From: Candidatus Baltobacteraceae bacterium | GTDB taxonomy: Bacteria > Vulcanimicrobiota > Vulcanimicrobiia > Vulcanimicrobiales > Vulcanimicrobiaceae | DNA: 64,000 bases | Direction: 5' to 3' | Assembly (NCBI GenBank): GCA_036488875.1 | Contig: DASXGW010000002.1 | Location: forward strand, 62,001-126,000 | Part shown: positions 18,098 through 29,699 of the stretch, in pieces | Numbering within the stretch: position 1 is the stretch's first letter | Layout of the letters: each line of letters starts with the position of its first letter | Notes under the pieces: model-generated | What the model was told of the DNA's origin: nothing | Database searches by the model: none | Seen by the model: the letters and a program-made list of their open reading frames with translations, nothing else | Made by a program: the position numbers and the translations under genes

Positions 18098-18582
18098 GAG
18101 CGCGAGTTGGGCAGCAACCGTGAAGAGATGACGCCGCTATTGAGTCCGGTTGCGGAGAGACCGCCGTGAAAGCGCGCGTGCTCGACCTTCATGCAGCGAT
18201 CGACGACCACGGTGAGTCCGGCGGCATCGGCCTTCGCGATAGCGTCTTCGTTGACGACGCCGTACTGAAACCAGATCGCGCGCGCACCGGCGGAGATCGC
18301 GTCGTCGACGACGGCAACGAGCTCGCTAGGTTTGCGAAAGACGTCGACGACGTCGGGCGGCCCGTTTTCGGCGGCATAGGCGGCCACCGACGGATACGCT
18401 TTGATGCCGTCGATTGCGTCGATGGTGGGATTGATCGGTACGACGCGATACGCCGTACGCGTGCGCAGATAGGAGAAGACCGTGTAACTCGGGCGCAGCG
18501 GATTGGCCGAGGCGCCGACCACTGCGACGGTTTTGACGCGATCGAGCAGGGCGCGCCGCTCGGCGGGGGTGCGCAGAATCAT
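18094..18582 (-). CDS. CoA-binding domain protein (YccU-like)
   Basis: A 162-residue Rossmann-like protein with 'VKTVAVVGASANPLRPSYTVF', 'VVPINPTIDAIDGIKAYPSV' and 'AIWFQYGVVNEDAI', matching stand-alone CoA-binding proteins related to the alpha subunit of succinyl-CoA synthetase. The catalytic role in the family is unclear. It shares 4-bp overlaps with the MetY gene upstream and the LuxE-like gene downstream, so all three are translated as one operon. A role in handling acyl-CoA next to LuxE is possible. Confidence 0.88.
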   Translation of the reverse strand: MILRTPAERRALLDRVKTVAVVGASANPLRPSYTVFSYLRTRTAYRVVPINPTIDAIDGIKAYPSVAAYAAENGPPDVVDVFRKPSELVAVVDDAISAGARAIWFQYGVVNEDAIAKADAAGLTVVVDRCMKVEHARFHGGLSATGLNSGVISSRLLPNSRS

Positions 18583-19832
18583 ACGACGCCCTCGGGGACG
18601 GCCGACGCTCTCAACGCGCGATCCAAATCCCAAGTCAAGTCCGCCGGATCTTCCAAGCCGACCGAAAGGCGAATCGATTCGGGCGGAACGCCGGCTTTGC
18701 GCAGCTCGTCGTCGGAGAGCTGCGAATGCGTCGTCGATGCGGGCGCGATGACCAGGCTCTTCGCGTCGCCGACGTTGGCGAGGTGGCTCCACAGCTCCAG
18801 TGCGTCGATGAACCGGCGCGCCGCTTCGCGGCCTCCGCGCAAGCCGAACGTGAAGATCGATCCGAGCCGCGGCTCGTTGACCCACGCGACTTCGGAGCGC
18901 TGTTTGAGAAACGCGACGATTGCCCGCGCGTTGTCGACGTGACGATCCATCCGAACGGCCAGCGTTTCGAGGCCGAGCAGCAGCAGCCACGCGTCCATCG
19001 GCCCGAGCTGCGCGCCGACGTCGCGCAGTACTTCGGCTCGCGCGCGCATGAGAAACGCGTATTCACCGAACGTTTCGGTGAACGTTTTCTGATGATAGGC
19101 CGGACTCGGCTGCGACAACAGCGGAAAGCGGCCATTATCCCAGGGAAAGCGTCCCGACTCCACGAGCACGCCGCCGATGACCGCGCCGTGACCGCCGATG
19201 AACTTCGTCGCGGAGTGAAGGACGAGGTCGGCGCCGCGCTCGATCGGCCGGCAAAGGTAGGGCGTCGCAAACGTGTTGTCGATGCAAAGCGGAACGCCGG
19301 CTTCGTGCGCGATCCCTGCCAGCGCTTGGATATCGGCGACTTCACCCGACGGGTTGGCGACGGTTTCGGCAAAGAGCAGTCTCGTGTTTGGCGCGATCGC
19401 CGCGCGAACCGCTTCGAGATCGGTTCCGGGAACGAACGTCGTAGAGATGCCCATGCGTTTGAGGGTAACGGTAAACTGCGTCACCGTTCCGCCGTAGACG
19501 TTCTGCGAACAAACGATGTGATCGCCGTTTTGCGCGACCGCGAGCACCGCGCACAACTGCGCCGCGATTCCGCTGGAGAAGGCGATCGCACCGAGGCCGC
19601 CTTCAAGGCTGGCCACGCGTTCTTCGAACGCCGCAACGGTGGGATTGCTGATGCGGCTATAGATATGGCCGTAACTGCGCAGGGCGAAGAGCTCCGCCGC
19701 CTGCTCGGTTGAACCGAAGACGTACGCAGCCGTTTGGTAGATCGGTGCCGCGCGCGAGCCGGTTGCCGGATCGGGAGGCGTTCCTGCATGGATCGCGCGG
19801 GTGGCGAAGCCGAATTGCCGGTCGAGGTGCAT
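18579..19832 (-). CDS. metY: O-acetylhomoserine sulfhydrylase-type PLP enzyme
   Basis: A 417-residue Cys/Met metabolism PLP-dependent enzyme. The PLP lysine lies in 'LHSATKFIGGHGAVIGG'; 'SRISNPTVAAFEERVASLEGG' and 'CIDNTFATPYLCRP' are typical of MetY, which joins O-acetylhomoserine and sulfide to form homocysteine. The long internal segment 'SQPSPAYHQKTF' favours MetY over cystathionine synthases. The ATG at 19832 is used; the frame extends upstream only into the divergent leuC region. First gene of an operon with the CoA-binding and LuxE-like genes. Confidence 0.88.
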   Translation of the reverse strand: MHLDRQFGFATRAIHAGTPPDPATGSRAAPIYQTAAYVFGSTEQAAELFALRSYGHIYSRISNPTVAAFEERVASLEGGLGAIAFSSGIAAQLCAVLAVAQNGDHIVCSQNVYGGTVTQFTVTLKRMGISTTFVPGTDLEAVRAAIAPNTRLLFAETVANPSGEVADIQALAGIAHEAGVPLCIDNTFATPYLCRPIERGADLVLHSATKFIGGHGAVIGGVLVESGRFPWDNGRFPLLSQPSPAYHQKTFTETFGEYAFLMRARAEVLRDVGAQLGPMDAWLLLLGLETLAVRMDRHVDNARAIVAFLKQRSEVAWVNEPRLGSIFTFGLRGGREAARRFIDALELWSHLANVGDAKSLVIAPASTTHSQLSDDELRKAGVPPESIRLSVGLEDPADLTWDLDRALRASAVPEGVV

Positions 19833-19850
19833 GACCCGACTGCTTCGCCC

Positions 19851-19856
19851 TATAAT
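19851..19856 (+). promoter_or_regulatory. Predicted -10 element of leuC
   Basis: A perfect TATAAT ends nine bases before the leuC ATG. Transcription would begin about three bases before the start codon, giving a nearly leaderless mRNA. No good -35 hexamer is seen at the usual distance. Confidence 0.55.
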
Positions 19857-19865
19857 GAAGAGATC

Positions 19866-21149
19866 ATGGGCATGACACTTACCGAAAAGATTCTCGCTCG
19901 GCACGCCGGCCTGGACCGCGTCGAACCGGGGCAGATCATCAACGCCAAGGTCGATCTCGTTCTGGCCAACGAGCTGTCCGCGGCGGTAGCGATCGGCGTG
20001 ATGCGCGGCATCAAGGGCGCTCAACGCGTCTTCGATCCCAGCCGTATTGCGCTGGTCGAAGATCACTTCGTTCCCGCCAAGGACGCGCAGTCCGCCAAGC
20101 TCGCGAAGCTCATGAAAGATTTTGCGATCGAGCAGAAGATCGAGCACTTCTTCGACGTCGGACGCGGCGGCATCGAGCACGTCGTGTTACCCGAAGAAGG
20201 TCTGGTCGCGCCCGGCGAGCTGATCGTCGGCGGCGACTCGCATACGTGCACGTACGGCGCCTTCGGCGCGTTCGCGACGGGCATGGGCTCGACCGACATC
20301 GCGGCGGCGTTCGTGTTGGGCGAAGTCTGGCTCAAGGTTCCCGGCTCGATCAAGCTGGTGTATAACGGGAAGCTCGGGCGCATGGTCTACGCCAAGGACC
20401 TGATGCTGCGCACCGTGGGCGAGCTCGGCATCGACGGCGCGACGTATCGAGCGATCGAGTACCACGGGTCGACCGTCGACGAACTGTCGATCACCGGACG
20501 CATCACGATGGCAAATATGGCGATCGAAGCCGGCGCGAAGAACGGAATCTTCCACGCCGATGCCAAGACGATTGCCTACGTCAAGGAGCGCACGAGCCGG
20601 GAGTTCGTGGTCGAGCGGTCGGATGCCGACGCAGTTTACGAGCGCGTCGTAACGATCGACGTCGACGAGCTCGAGCCGCAGGTGGCCTGTCCCCACACGC
20701 CCGACAACGTGCATCCGATTTCGGAAGTCGCGGCCGACAACGTGAACGTCGACCAAGTCTTCATCGGTTCGTGCACCAACGGCTACATCGAAGATCTTCG
20801 CATCGTCGCAAAGATTCTCGAGGGCAAGAAAATCGCGTCGAGCTTGCGCGTGATCGTCAATCCGGGTTCGCAAAAAGTCTGGATGCAGGCCGCACAGGAA
20901 GGCGTGCTCACGACGCTTGCCGCCGCGGGCTGCGTGGTCAATACGCCTGGTTGCGGCGCCTGCTTCGGCGGCCACATGGGAACGCTGGGCGACGGCGAGC
21001 GCGCCGTTTCGACGACCAATCGCAACTACGTGGGCCGGATGGGCTCGCCCAAAGCCGAAGTGTTCTTAGCGTCACCCGCAACGTGCGCGGCGTCGGCGTT
21101 AACCGGAAAGATCAGCGATCCGCGCGTTTTAGAGCTGGCAGGAGTATAG
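19866..21149 (+). CDS. leuC: 3-isopropylmalate dehydratase large subunit
   Basis: A 427-residue aconitase-family subunit that isomerises 2-isopropylmalate to 3-isopropylmalate in leucine synthesis, with the small subunit encoded just downstream. The [4Fe-4S] cysteines lie in 'FIGSCTNGYIED' and 'NTPGCGACFGGH'. 'VGGDSHTCTYGAFGAFATGMGSTD' is the active-site segment. The length matches the prokaryotic LeuC/homoaconitase-like subgroup, so homoaconitase activity cannot be excluded. The ATG at 19866 follows a TATAAT box. leuD begins within about 14 bp. Confidence 0.93.
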   Translation: MGMTLTEKILARHAGLDRVEPGQIINAKVDLVLANELSAAVAIGVMRGIKGAQRVFDPSRIALVEDHFVPAKDAQSAKLAKLMKDFAIEQKIEHFFDVGRGGIEHVVLPEEGLVAPGELIVGGDSHTCTYGAFGAFATGMGSTDIAAAFVLGEVWLKVPGSIKLVYNGKLGRMVYAKDLMLRTVGELGIDGATYRAIEYHGSTVDELSITGRITMANMAIEAGAKNGIFHADAKTIAYVKERTSREFVVERSDADAVYERVVTIDVDELEPQVACPHTPDNVHPISEVAADNVNVDQVFIGSCTNGYIEDLRIVAKILEGKKIASSLRVIVNPGSQKVWMQAAQEGVLTTLAAAGCVVNTPGCGACFGGHMGTLGDGERAVSTTNRNYVGRMGSPKAEVFLASPATCAASALTGKISDPRVLELAGV

Positions 21150-21162
21150 AGTGGAAGATTCG

Positions 21163-21660
21163 ATGCGCGGCAAGGCGCACAAATACGGAAAGAACGTCGA
21201 TACCGACGTGATCATCCCGGGAAAATATTGCAACATCATCGATCCCGTGGAGCTCGGCAAGCACGCGCTCGAGGGGCTCGATGCCGAATACACGTCGAAG
21301 ATGAAGGCCGGCGACATCATCGTTGCCGATACCAACTTCGGCTGCGGATCGAGTCGCGAAGTCGCGCCGATCGCGATCAAAGGCTCGGGGACGTCGGCGG
21401 TGATCGCCAAGAGCTTCGCGCGGATTTTTTACCGCAACGCGCTCAATATCGGTTTACCGATCTTCGAATCGGAAGCTGCCGTCAACGGTATCGCCAGCGG
21501 TGACGATATCGAGGTGCAGCCGGCGACCGGGGCGATCGTCAACCACACGAAGGGCGAAACGTATCAGGCGGCCCAGTTTCCGCCGTTCATGCAGTCGCTC
21601 ATCGATGCCGGCGGTTTGGTTCCGTACGTCGAGAAACGCTTAGCCGAAGCGAAGGCCTAG
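21163..21660 (+). CDS. leuD: 3-isopropylmalate dehydratase small subunit
   Basis: A 165-residue swivelling domain partner of LeuC. It has the family start 'MRGKAHKYGKNVDTDVIIPG' and the substrate-recognition loop 'NFGCGSSREVAPIAIK'. The ATG at 21163 is preferred: it matches the family N-terminus and has GGAAG upstream. A GTG at 21151 in the same frame would add four residues. Its stop overlaps the convergent hypothetical gene by 4 bp. Confidence 0.93.
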   Translation: MRGKAHKYGKNVDTDVIIPGKYCNIIDPVELGKHALEGLDAEYTSKMKAGDIIVADTNFGCGSSREVAPIAIKGSGTSAVIAKSFARIFYRNALNIGLPIFESEAAVNGIASGDDIEVQPATGAIVNHTKGETYQAAQFPPFMQSLIDAGGLVPYVEKRLAEAKA

Positions 21661-22292
21661 CGCGGCGGCGGGTAGCCGCCGCCGCCCGAGGGACCTCCGC
21701 CGGCGTTGGGCATCCCGAAACCGCCCGGCGCCGGATTGACGTTCTCGATCCACTTTTCTTTTGGCCGATAGGCTGCCGTGAACGGGATCTGCTCTTTTGG
21801 GGTGGTCAGCATGCCGATGATGTCCGTCGTGCCGTCGAGCCGGCCTTCCATCAGAAGCGTCGTTCCGTCGGACATAGTCACGATCAGGCGGATTGCCTGT
21901 CCGTCGACCGAGCCGGCAAGCGGGTATCGCTTACCCTTCGTGTCGAGGTAGGTGCCCGTTAAGGTGCTGCCGCTTTGCGGTGCCAGCCGGAAATGCGTGT
22001 AGTCGGTGGTGTCCGGATGCTGGATCGCGACCTCCCAGACGCCTTCGAGCCCTTTGCGCACAACGGCGGGCGGCGTGGGAGTTGCGCCCGGCGACGGTGA
22101 GGTGAGGGGAATCTGCGGGCCGTTGGGCGGAGCCAGTGAGGTCGGGCTGGCCAGAGGTCCGGGGGCCGAAACGGGCGGCGGGGTCGGAGGCGGCGTCGCG
22201 GCAACGACGGGCGAGCTCGAGGCCACCGAGCCGTAGCCGAGGAGCGCGACGGCTGCTGCCGACGCGAGGAGGGTGGACGCAAAGGGTTTCAC
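21657..22292 (-). CDS. Proline-rich secreted hypothetical protein
   Basis: A 211-residue protein with a GTG start at 22292 and an N-terminal signal peptide ('[20 protein letters not shown]'). A Pro/Ser/Thr linker of about 60 residues follows. Then comes a compact domain containing '[18 protein letters not shown]', '[20 protein letters not shown]' and '[10 protein letters not shown]', a beta-barrel-like pattern in which extract and ligand tests are scored by hydrophobic residues. The tail is Gly/Pro rich. I do not recognise a named family. Probably periplasmic or surface exposed. Confidence 0.6.
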   Translation of the reverse strand: MKPFASTLLASAAAVALLGYGSVASSSPVVAATPPPTPPPVSAPGPLASPTSLAPPNGPQIPLTSPSPGATPTPPAVVRKGLEGVWEVAIQHPDTTDYTHFRLAPQSGSTLTGTYLDTKGKRYPLAGSVDGQAIRLIVTMSDGTTLLMEGRLDGTTDIIGMLTTPKEQIPFTAAYRPKEKWIENVNPAPGGFGMPNAGGGPSGGGGYPPPR

Positions 22293-22320
22293 GCGGGCGC
22301 TCTTAGGCGGCGTCGTAGCG

Positions 22321-22404
22321 GCTCCTGCGAAGCGACCGCTCCGTACCGGCGAGCTCCCGAAGGGAGCGTCGTCCCGAAGGCACGTAGTGCCGAAGTCGAG
22401 GGGT
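22321..22404. repeat. Dispersed hairpin repeat (copy 2, composite)
   Basis: Intergenic sequence between the secreted-protein gene and rpmE holds GCGAAGCGAC (22327-22336), a GCTCC-cgaag-GGAGC hairpin, a GGCAC-GTA-GTGCC hairpin and GAAGTCGAGGGG. The first and last blocks match the element at 9231-9252, with extra hairpins inserted between them. No coding potential is seen. Confidence 0.45.
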
Positions 22405-22413
22405 TGCGGGCCC

Positions 22414-22422
22414 TGGTATAAT
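22414..22422 (+). promoter_or_regulatory. Extended -10 promoter of rpmE
   Basis: TGGTATAAT forms an extended -10 element (TGn plus TATAAT). Its end is nine bases before the rpmE GTG, so transcription should start about two to three bases from the start codon. Confidence 0.6.
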
Positions 22423-22431
22423 GCTAAGGCT

Positions 22432-22704
22432 GTGAAAGACAAGATCCATCCCAAATGGCACTCGCAAGCGCGCGTCCACTGCGCGTGCGGCAGTACCTTT
22501 ACCACCGGTTCGACGCTGCCGGAAATCTCGGTCGAAATTTGTGCCGCGTGCCACCCGCTCTTCACCGGGCAACAGAAGCTCATCGATACCGCTGGCCGCG
22601 TCGACAAGTTCAATCAGCGTTCGGCCGCCGCGAAGAAGAAGCAGGAAGAGGCCGCCGTCCGCAAAGCGGATCGCGACGCCAAAAAAGCCGCCGCATCCCT
22701 TTAG
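22432..22704 (+). CDS. rpmE: Ribosomal protein L31
   Basis: A 90-residue zinc-ribbon type L31. It begins '[20 protein letters not shown]' and has the metal-binding cysteines in 'HCACGS' and '[12 protein letters not shown]'. The C-terminal extension is lysine/alanine rich and longer than in E. coli. The GTG at 22432 gives the family N-terminus and lies just after a strong -10 box. An intrinsic terminator follows at 22724. Confidence 0.95.
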   Translation: MKDKIHPKWHSQARVHCACGSTFTTGSTLPEISVEICAACHPLFTGQQKLIDTAGRVDKFNQRSAAAKKKQEEAAVRKADRDAKKAAASL

Positions 22705-22723
22705 CTACGCACTGTTTTCCGGA

Positions 22724-22750
22724 AGCGAGCCGTTGATGCGGCTCGCTTTT
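22724..22750 (+). terminator. Intrinsic terminator after rpmE
   Basis: AGCGAGCCG and CGGCTCGCT form a perfect 9-bp stem around a six-base loop, followed by a run of T. It separates rpmE from prfA. Confidence 0.85.
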
Positions 22751-22764
22751 GATTTGGTTACGCC

Positions 22765-26473
<3,709 letters not shown>

Positions 26474-26488
26474 GTCCTCGTCGCAACC

Positions 26489-27232
26489 GTGAATCCCGCT
26501 GACGTTACTGCCGTCATACTCACGCGGGATGAGGAGCGTAACTTACCAAGAGCACTAACGAGCTTGCCGAAAGGTATGCACATGTTCGTGCTCGATGCGT
26601 GTTCGACCGATCACACGATACAGTTTGCCCGGGGTGCCGGCGCCGAAGTGGTGCAGCGTGAATGGACGGACTTTCTGGACGCGCGGCGTTTTGCGCTGGG
26701 GCACGTGCGGACCCCTTGGGTGCTGATGCTCGATGCCGACGAAGCCCTCGACGACGTGCTGCGCGACGCGATCGAGCGTGCGGATCCGGCGATCGACGGC
26801 TACCGCGTGCGCCGGACGACGTACTTCTGCGGCCGGCCGATGCGGTTGTGGCGCGACGAACCGCTGCTGCGGCTGTTCAAGCGGGATCGCGCGCATCTCG
26901 AATCCGCGCCGGCAACCGACGCGGACGCGGCGCTCCACGAACGTTGGGTCGGCGACGGCAGCGTGGCCGAATTGACCGGATCGCTGCTGCACTACTCCTA
27001 TCCGGACGCCTCGGCGTATCGCAAAAAGTTCGCGCAGTATACGGCTATTGAAGCGGAAGGATCCCGAGCGTCGGTGGGAGCCCTGCTGGCCGCGTGCCTG
27101 CGCGCAGCCGTGAGGTTTCCGTATTTCTTGTTGGCCAAGGGAGCGTTGCTCGACGGTCTAGGCGGGATTTACGTGGCGTGCGGCTCCGCGACGTATCCCA
27201 TAGCGGTGGCTTGGAAAGCGCTGCTCCGTTGA
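26489..27232 (+). CDS. Family 2 glycosyltransferase (WaaE/KdtX-like)
   Basis: A 247-residue GT-A enzyme: 'VTAVILTRDEERNLPRAL' (nucleotide-sugar binding), 'LDACSTDHTIQFA', and the DxD-like 'LMLDADEAL'. The C-terminal 'ELTGSLLHYSYPDASAYRKK' segment resembles LPS-core beta-glucosyltransferases of the WaaE/Lgt type. It is likely cytoplasmic, acting on a lipid-linked or core glycan. GTG start 15 bp after pyrG; it is followed directly by another glycosyltransferase, suggesting a two-step glycan assembly. Confidence 0.85.
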   Translation: MNPADVTAVILTRDEERNLPRALTSLPKGMHMFVLDACSTDHTIQFARGAGAEVVQREWTDFLDARRFALGHVRTPWVLMLDADEALDDVLRDAIERADPAIDGYRVRRTTYFCGRPMRLWRDEPLLRLFKRDRAHLESAPATDADAALHERWVGDGSVAELTGSLLHYSYPDASAYRKKFAQYTAIEAEGSRASVGALLAACLRAAVRFPYFLLAKGALLDGLGGIYVACGSATYPIAVAWKALLR

Positions 27233-27243
27233 CGCGGGGAACG

Positions 27244-28260
27244 GTGGGACTCGATGCGCGGCTGACCGCTCAAATGTCGGTGGGAATGCAAACCTACGTC
27301 CGCGAGCTCGTCGCGCGCCTTCCGAACGTGGCGCCGGAGTTTTCCTATCGCACGTATTCCAGCGGGCGCAACTTCGGATTGGAAGAGCAGATCCGCTTGC
27401 CGTGGGCGATGCGGCGGTCGCGCGTCGACCTGGTGCACTTTCTTTCGATCTACGTGCCCCTGCTTGTGGCTGCGCCGTCGATCGTTACGGTGCACGACCT
27501 CATCCACTTGCGCTTTCCGCAGTATTTCAAGGCGAAGGTTCGGCCATACTATCAAACCGTCGTTCGACTCGCCTGCGCGCGAGCGAAGGCCGTTATCACC
27601 GACGACGAGCGAACCGTTGACGATTTGCACGAACTGCTGGGCGTCGAGCGGAAGAAGATTCGCGTGGTCGCGCTCGGCGTCGACGACCGGTTTTTGGCGC
27701 CGGCCGAACCCTTCACGGCCGAGCGTCCCTACGTGCTCTACGTCGGAAACCATCGGCTCCATAAAAATCTGGCGACGCTTTTCGACGCGTGGTCAAAACT
27801 GCCCGAAGAGAACGCGGTCGATCTCTACGTGACCGGTCCGGACGATTTCAACGGCGAGCTGCAGCGGCGCGCGACGGGCAAGCGCGCGATCGTGGCGCTG
27901 GGCGACCTTCCCGACGATCGGCTCGCCTCGTATTACGCCGGCGCACGGGCGCTCGTGCAGCCGGCGCTGCGGGAGGGATTTGGGCTGCCGATGCTCGAGG
28001 CAATGGCGGCCGGCTGTCCCGTCGTCGCGTGCGAGGACGCGGTTCCGCGAATCCTGGAGCCGGCCGCGCTGACCTTTGCTGCGCGGGACTCGGGCGAGTT
28101 GTCGGCGATTCTGCACGACGTGCTCGCCGACGCAGGGCTCCGCGACCGGTTCGTCAACTTAGGGCGGCGAATCGCCCGGACGCTTACGTGGGATCGATGC
28201 GCGCGGGCGACTGCCGACGTCTATCGAGAGGTGCTCGAGCCTGCGCGCAAACGTGTATAG
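27244..28260 (+). CDS. Family 4 (GT-B) glycosyltransferase
   Basis: A 338-residue GT4 enzyme. Landmarks: an N-terminal donor-side 'VGLDARLTAQMSVGMQTYVR', 'VTVHDLIHLRFP', and the C-terminal signature 'ALREGFGLPMLEAMAAGCPVV' with the retaining-enzyme Glu residues. The GTG at 27244 has a GGGGA ribosome-binding site; a TTG at 27229 overlapping the previous stop is the alternative. It overlaps the next gene by 8 bp. Probably adds a sugar to the same glycan as the preceding GT2. Confidence 0.87.
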   Translation: MGLDARLTAQMSVGMQTYVRELVARLPNVAPEFSYRTYSSGRNFGLEEQIRLPWAMRRSRVDLVHFLSIYVPLLVAAPSIVTVHDLIHLRFPQYFKAKVRPYYQTVVRLACARAKAVITDDERTVDDLHELLGVERKKIRVVALGVDDRFLAPAEPFTAERPYVLYVGNHRLHKNLATLFDAWSKLPEENAVDLYVTGPDDFNGELQRRATGKRAIVALGDLPDDRLASYYAGARALVQPALREGFGLPMLEAMAAGCPVVACEDAVPRILEPAALTFAARDSGELSAILHDVLADAGLRDRFVNLGRRIARTLTWDRCARATADVYREVLEPARKRV

Positions 28261-29683
28261 ACGCCTTTTGTCGATGGCGGCGTTGATCGGCCTGCTCGGC
28301 GCGGCGCCGCCCATTTCGATCGTCATCAACGGCGACAAGCTTCCGATCGATCCGCCTCCGCTGATGGAGCACAACGTGCTCTACGTTCCCGTGCGGCACA
28401 CGCTCGCGGCGCTCGGTCTGCCGTTCTTCGCGCAAGACAAGCACGTGACGACGCAGGTCGGCTCGCGCAACGTGGACGTCGCGCCGACCATCGAGATCAG
28501 GAACGTGCTCTACGCGCCGCTGCGGTTCTTTAGCGACGTCCTCGGCGCGCAAACGAACTACGACCGAAAGACGAACACCGTAACGATCGTGGCGCAGCTC
28601 GTCGGACGGACGGCCAACGGTTTGAGTGCGACGCACGAAGGCTACGTTCGAGTTGGAACGGTCGCCGCGGTCGACGTGTTGTCGGATCCGCCGACGATTA
28701 CGCTGGGTTACGATACCGGACCAAAGACCATTGCGATCGGGCGCAACGCGATCATCGAAATGGAAGACGTCGGCGCCAACGTCACGAGTCCCGGCGAACT
28801 CGGCGACGTCCGCCCGGGCGATTTCGCGCGCGTCGAGATGGACCGTAGGGGCAGCGTCGAGCGCGTGATCGACGCCTACGGATCGCACTACGGAAAAATC
28901 GTCGCGGTCGGCAGCGGTCAGTTCGTGCTCGACGACGGCCAGGTTATTGCCGCCGGGCGCACGACCGAGATCGCGCTCAACGGCCGCGCCGCCGGCTTTG
29001 GCGACTTGAAGCCCGGCGACGACGTGAGCGTTCGATACAACGTCGAGACGAACGAAGTTCGCGAAGTGCTGGCCAGCCGGAAAGTCGCCGGCGTCAGCGG
29101 CGACCCGCAGCTCATTACGAGCGTCGAAGACGATGCCAATCAGCCGCTGCGCGCCGGCGACGCGGTGCACGTCACGATACACGGTACGCCGAGCGGTTCG
29201 GCGACCTTCGACATCGGTTCGTACGTCACGAATATCGCCATGCAAGAGACGCAGCCCGGCACCTATTCGGGCGTCTACACGATTCCACGCGGGGCGAACT
29301 TTTCGGCCGTGCCGGTGATCGGCCACTTGCAGTTGCCGGGGCGTGCCCCGGCCGACGCCGCCGCTGAGCAAACGGTTTCGGCCGCCAGTACCGCGCCGGG
29401 TATCTCGGCCATTGCTCCGGACCCCGGAGCAACCGTCAACGGCTCGCACCCGGGCATTTTTGCCGCGTTCTCGGCCGGCGCGGTCCCGGTCAATCCGTCG
29501 AGCGCCGTGCTGTGGGTCAACGGGCGCGACGTTACCTCCGAATGCGTGCGCACCGCGCAGTTCATTCAATACCTTCCGTCGTATTCGTATCCGAACGGAC
29601 CGGTGCGCGTCACCGTGCGAATCGCGGACCGGGCCGGGAACGTCACCACGAAGTCTTGGACCTTTTCGATCAAGGCGCGGTGA
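28253..29683 (+). CDS. Secreted protein with copper amine oxidase-like N-terminal domain
   Basis: A 476-residue protein with a signal peptide. It has the stalk-domain pattern 'IVINGDKLPIDPPPLMEHNV' and 'LYVPVRHTLAALGLPF', which in other secreted proteins mediates cell-surface attachment. The middle contains repeated beta blocks and the end has an immunoglobulin-like region ('PDPGATVNGSHPGIFAAFSA', 'VRVTVRIADRAGNVTTKSWT'). No catalytic residues of copper amine oxidases are present; only the small N-terminal domain is shared. Role unknown, probably structural on the cell surface. Confidence 0.75.
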   Translation: MYRRLLSMAALIGLLGAAPPISIVINGDKLPIDPPPLMEHNVLYVPVRHTLAALGLPFFAQDKHVTTQVGSRNVDVAPTIEIRNVLYAPLRFFSDVLGAQTNYDRKTNTVTIVAQLVGRTANGLSATHEGYVRVGTVAAVDVLSDPPTITLGYDTGPKTIAIGRNAIIEMEDVGANVTSPGELGDVRPGDFARVEMDRRGSVERVIDAYGSHYGKIVAVGSGQFVLDDGQVIAAGRTTEIALNGRAAGFGDLKPGDDVSVRYNVETNEVREVLASRKVAGVSGDPQLITSVEDDANQPLRAGDAVHVTIHGTPSGSATFDIGSYVTNIAMQETQPGTYSGVYTIPRGANFSAVPVIGHLQLPGRAPADAAAEQTVSAASTAPGISAIAPDPGATVNGSHPGIFAAFSAGAVPVNPSSAVLWVNGRDVTSECVRTAQFIQYLPSYSYPNGPVRVTVRIADRAGNVTTKSWTFSIKAR

Positions 29684-29699
29684 CGGCAGGGGGTAGCAG

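Noticed and set aside
21661-21683. GC-rich inverted repeat after leuD as a terminator
   Set aside because: It codes for the Gly/Pro-rich tail of the convergent gene and has no T tract; the symmetry follows from GGC/GCC codons.
28253-29683. Copper amine oxidase enzyme
   Set aside because: Only the small N-terminal stalk-like domain is present; no topaquinone Tyr or copper His motifs are seen.
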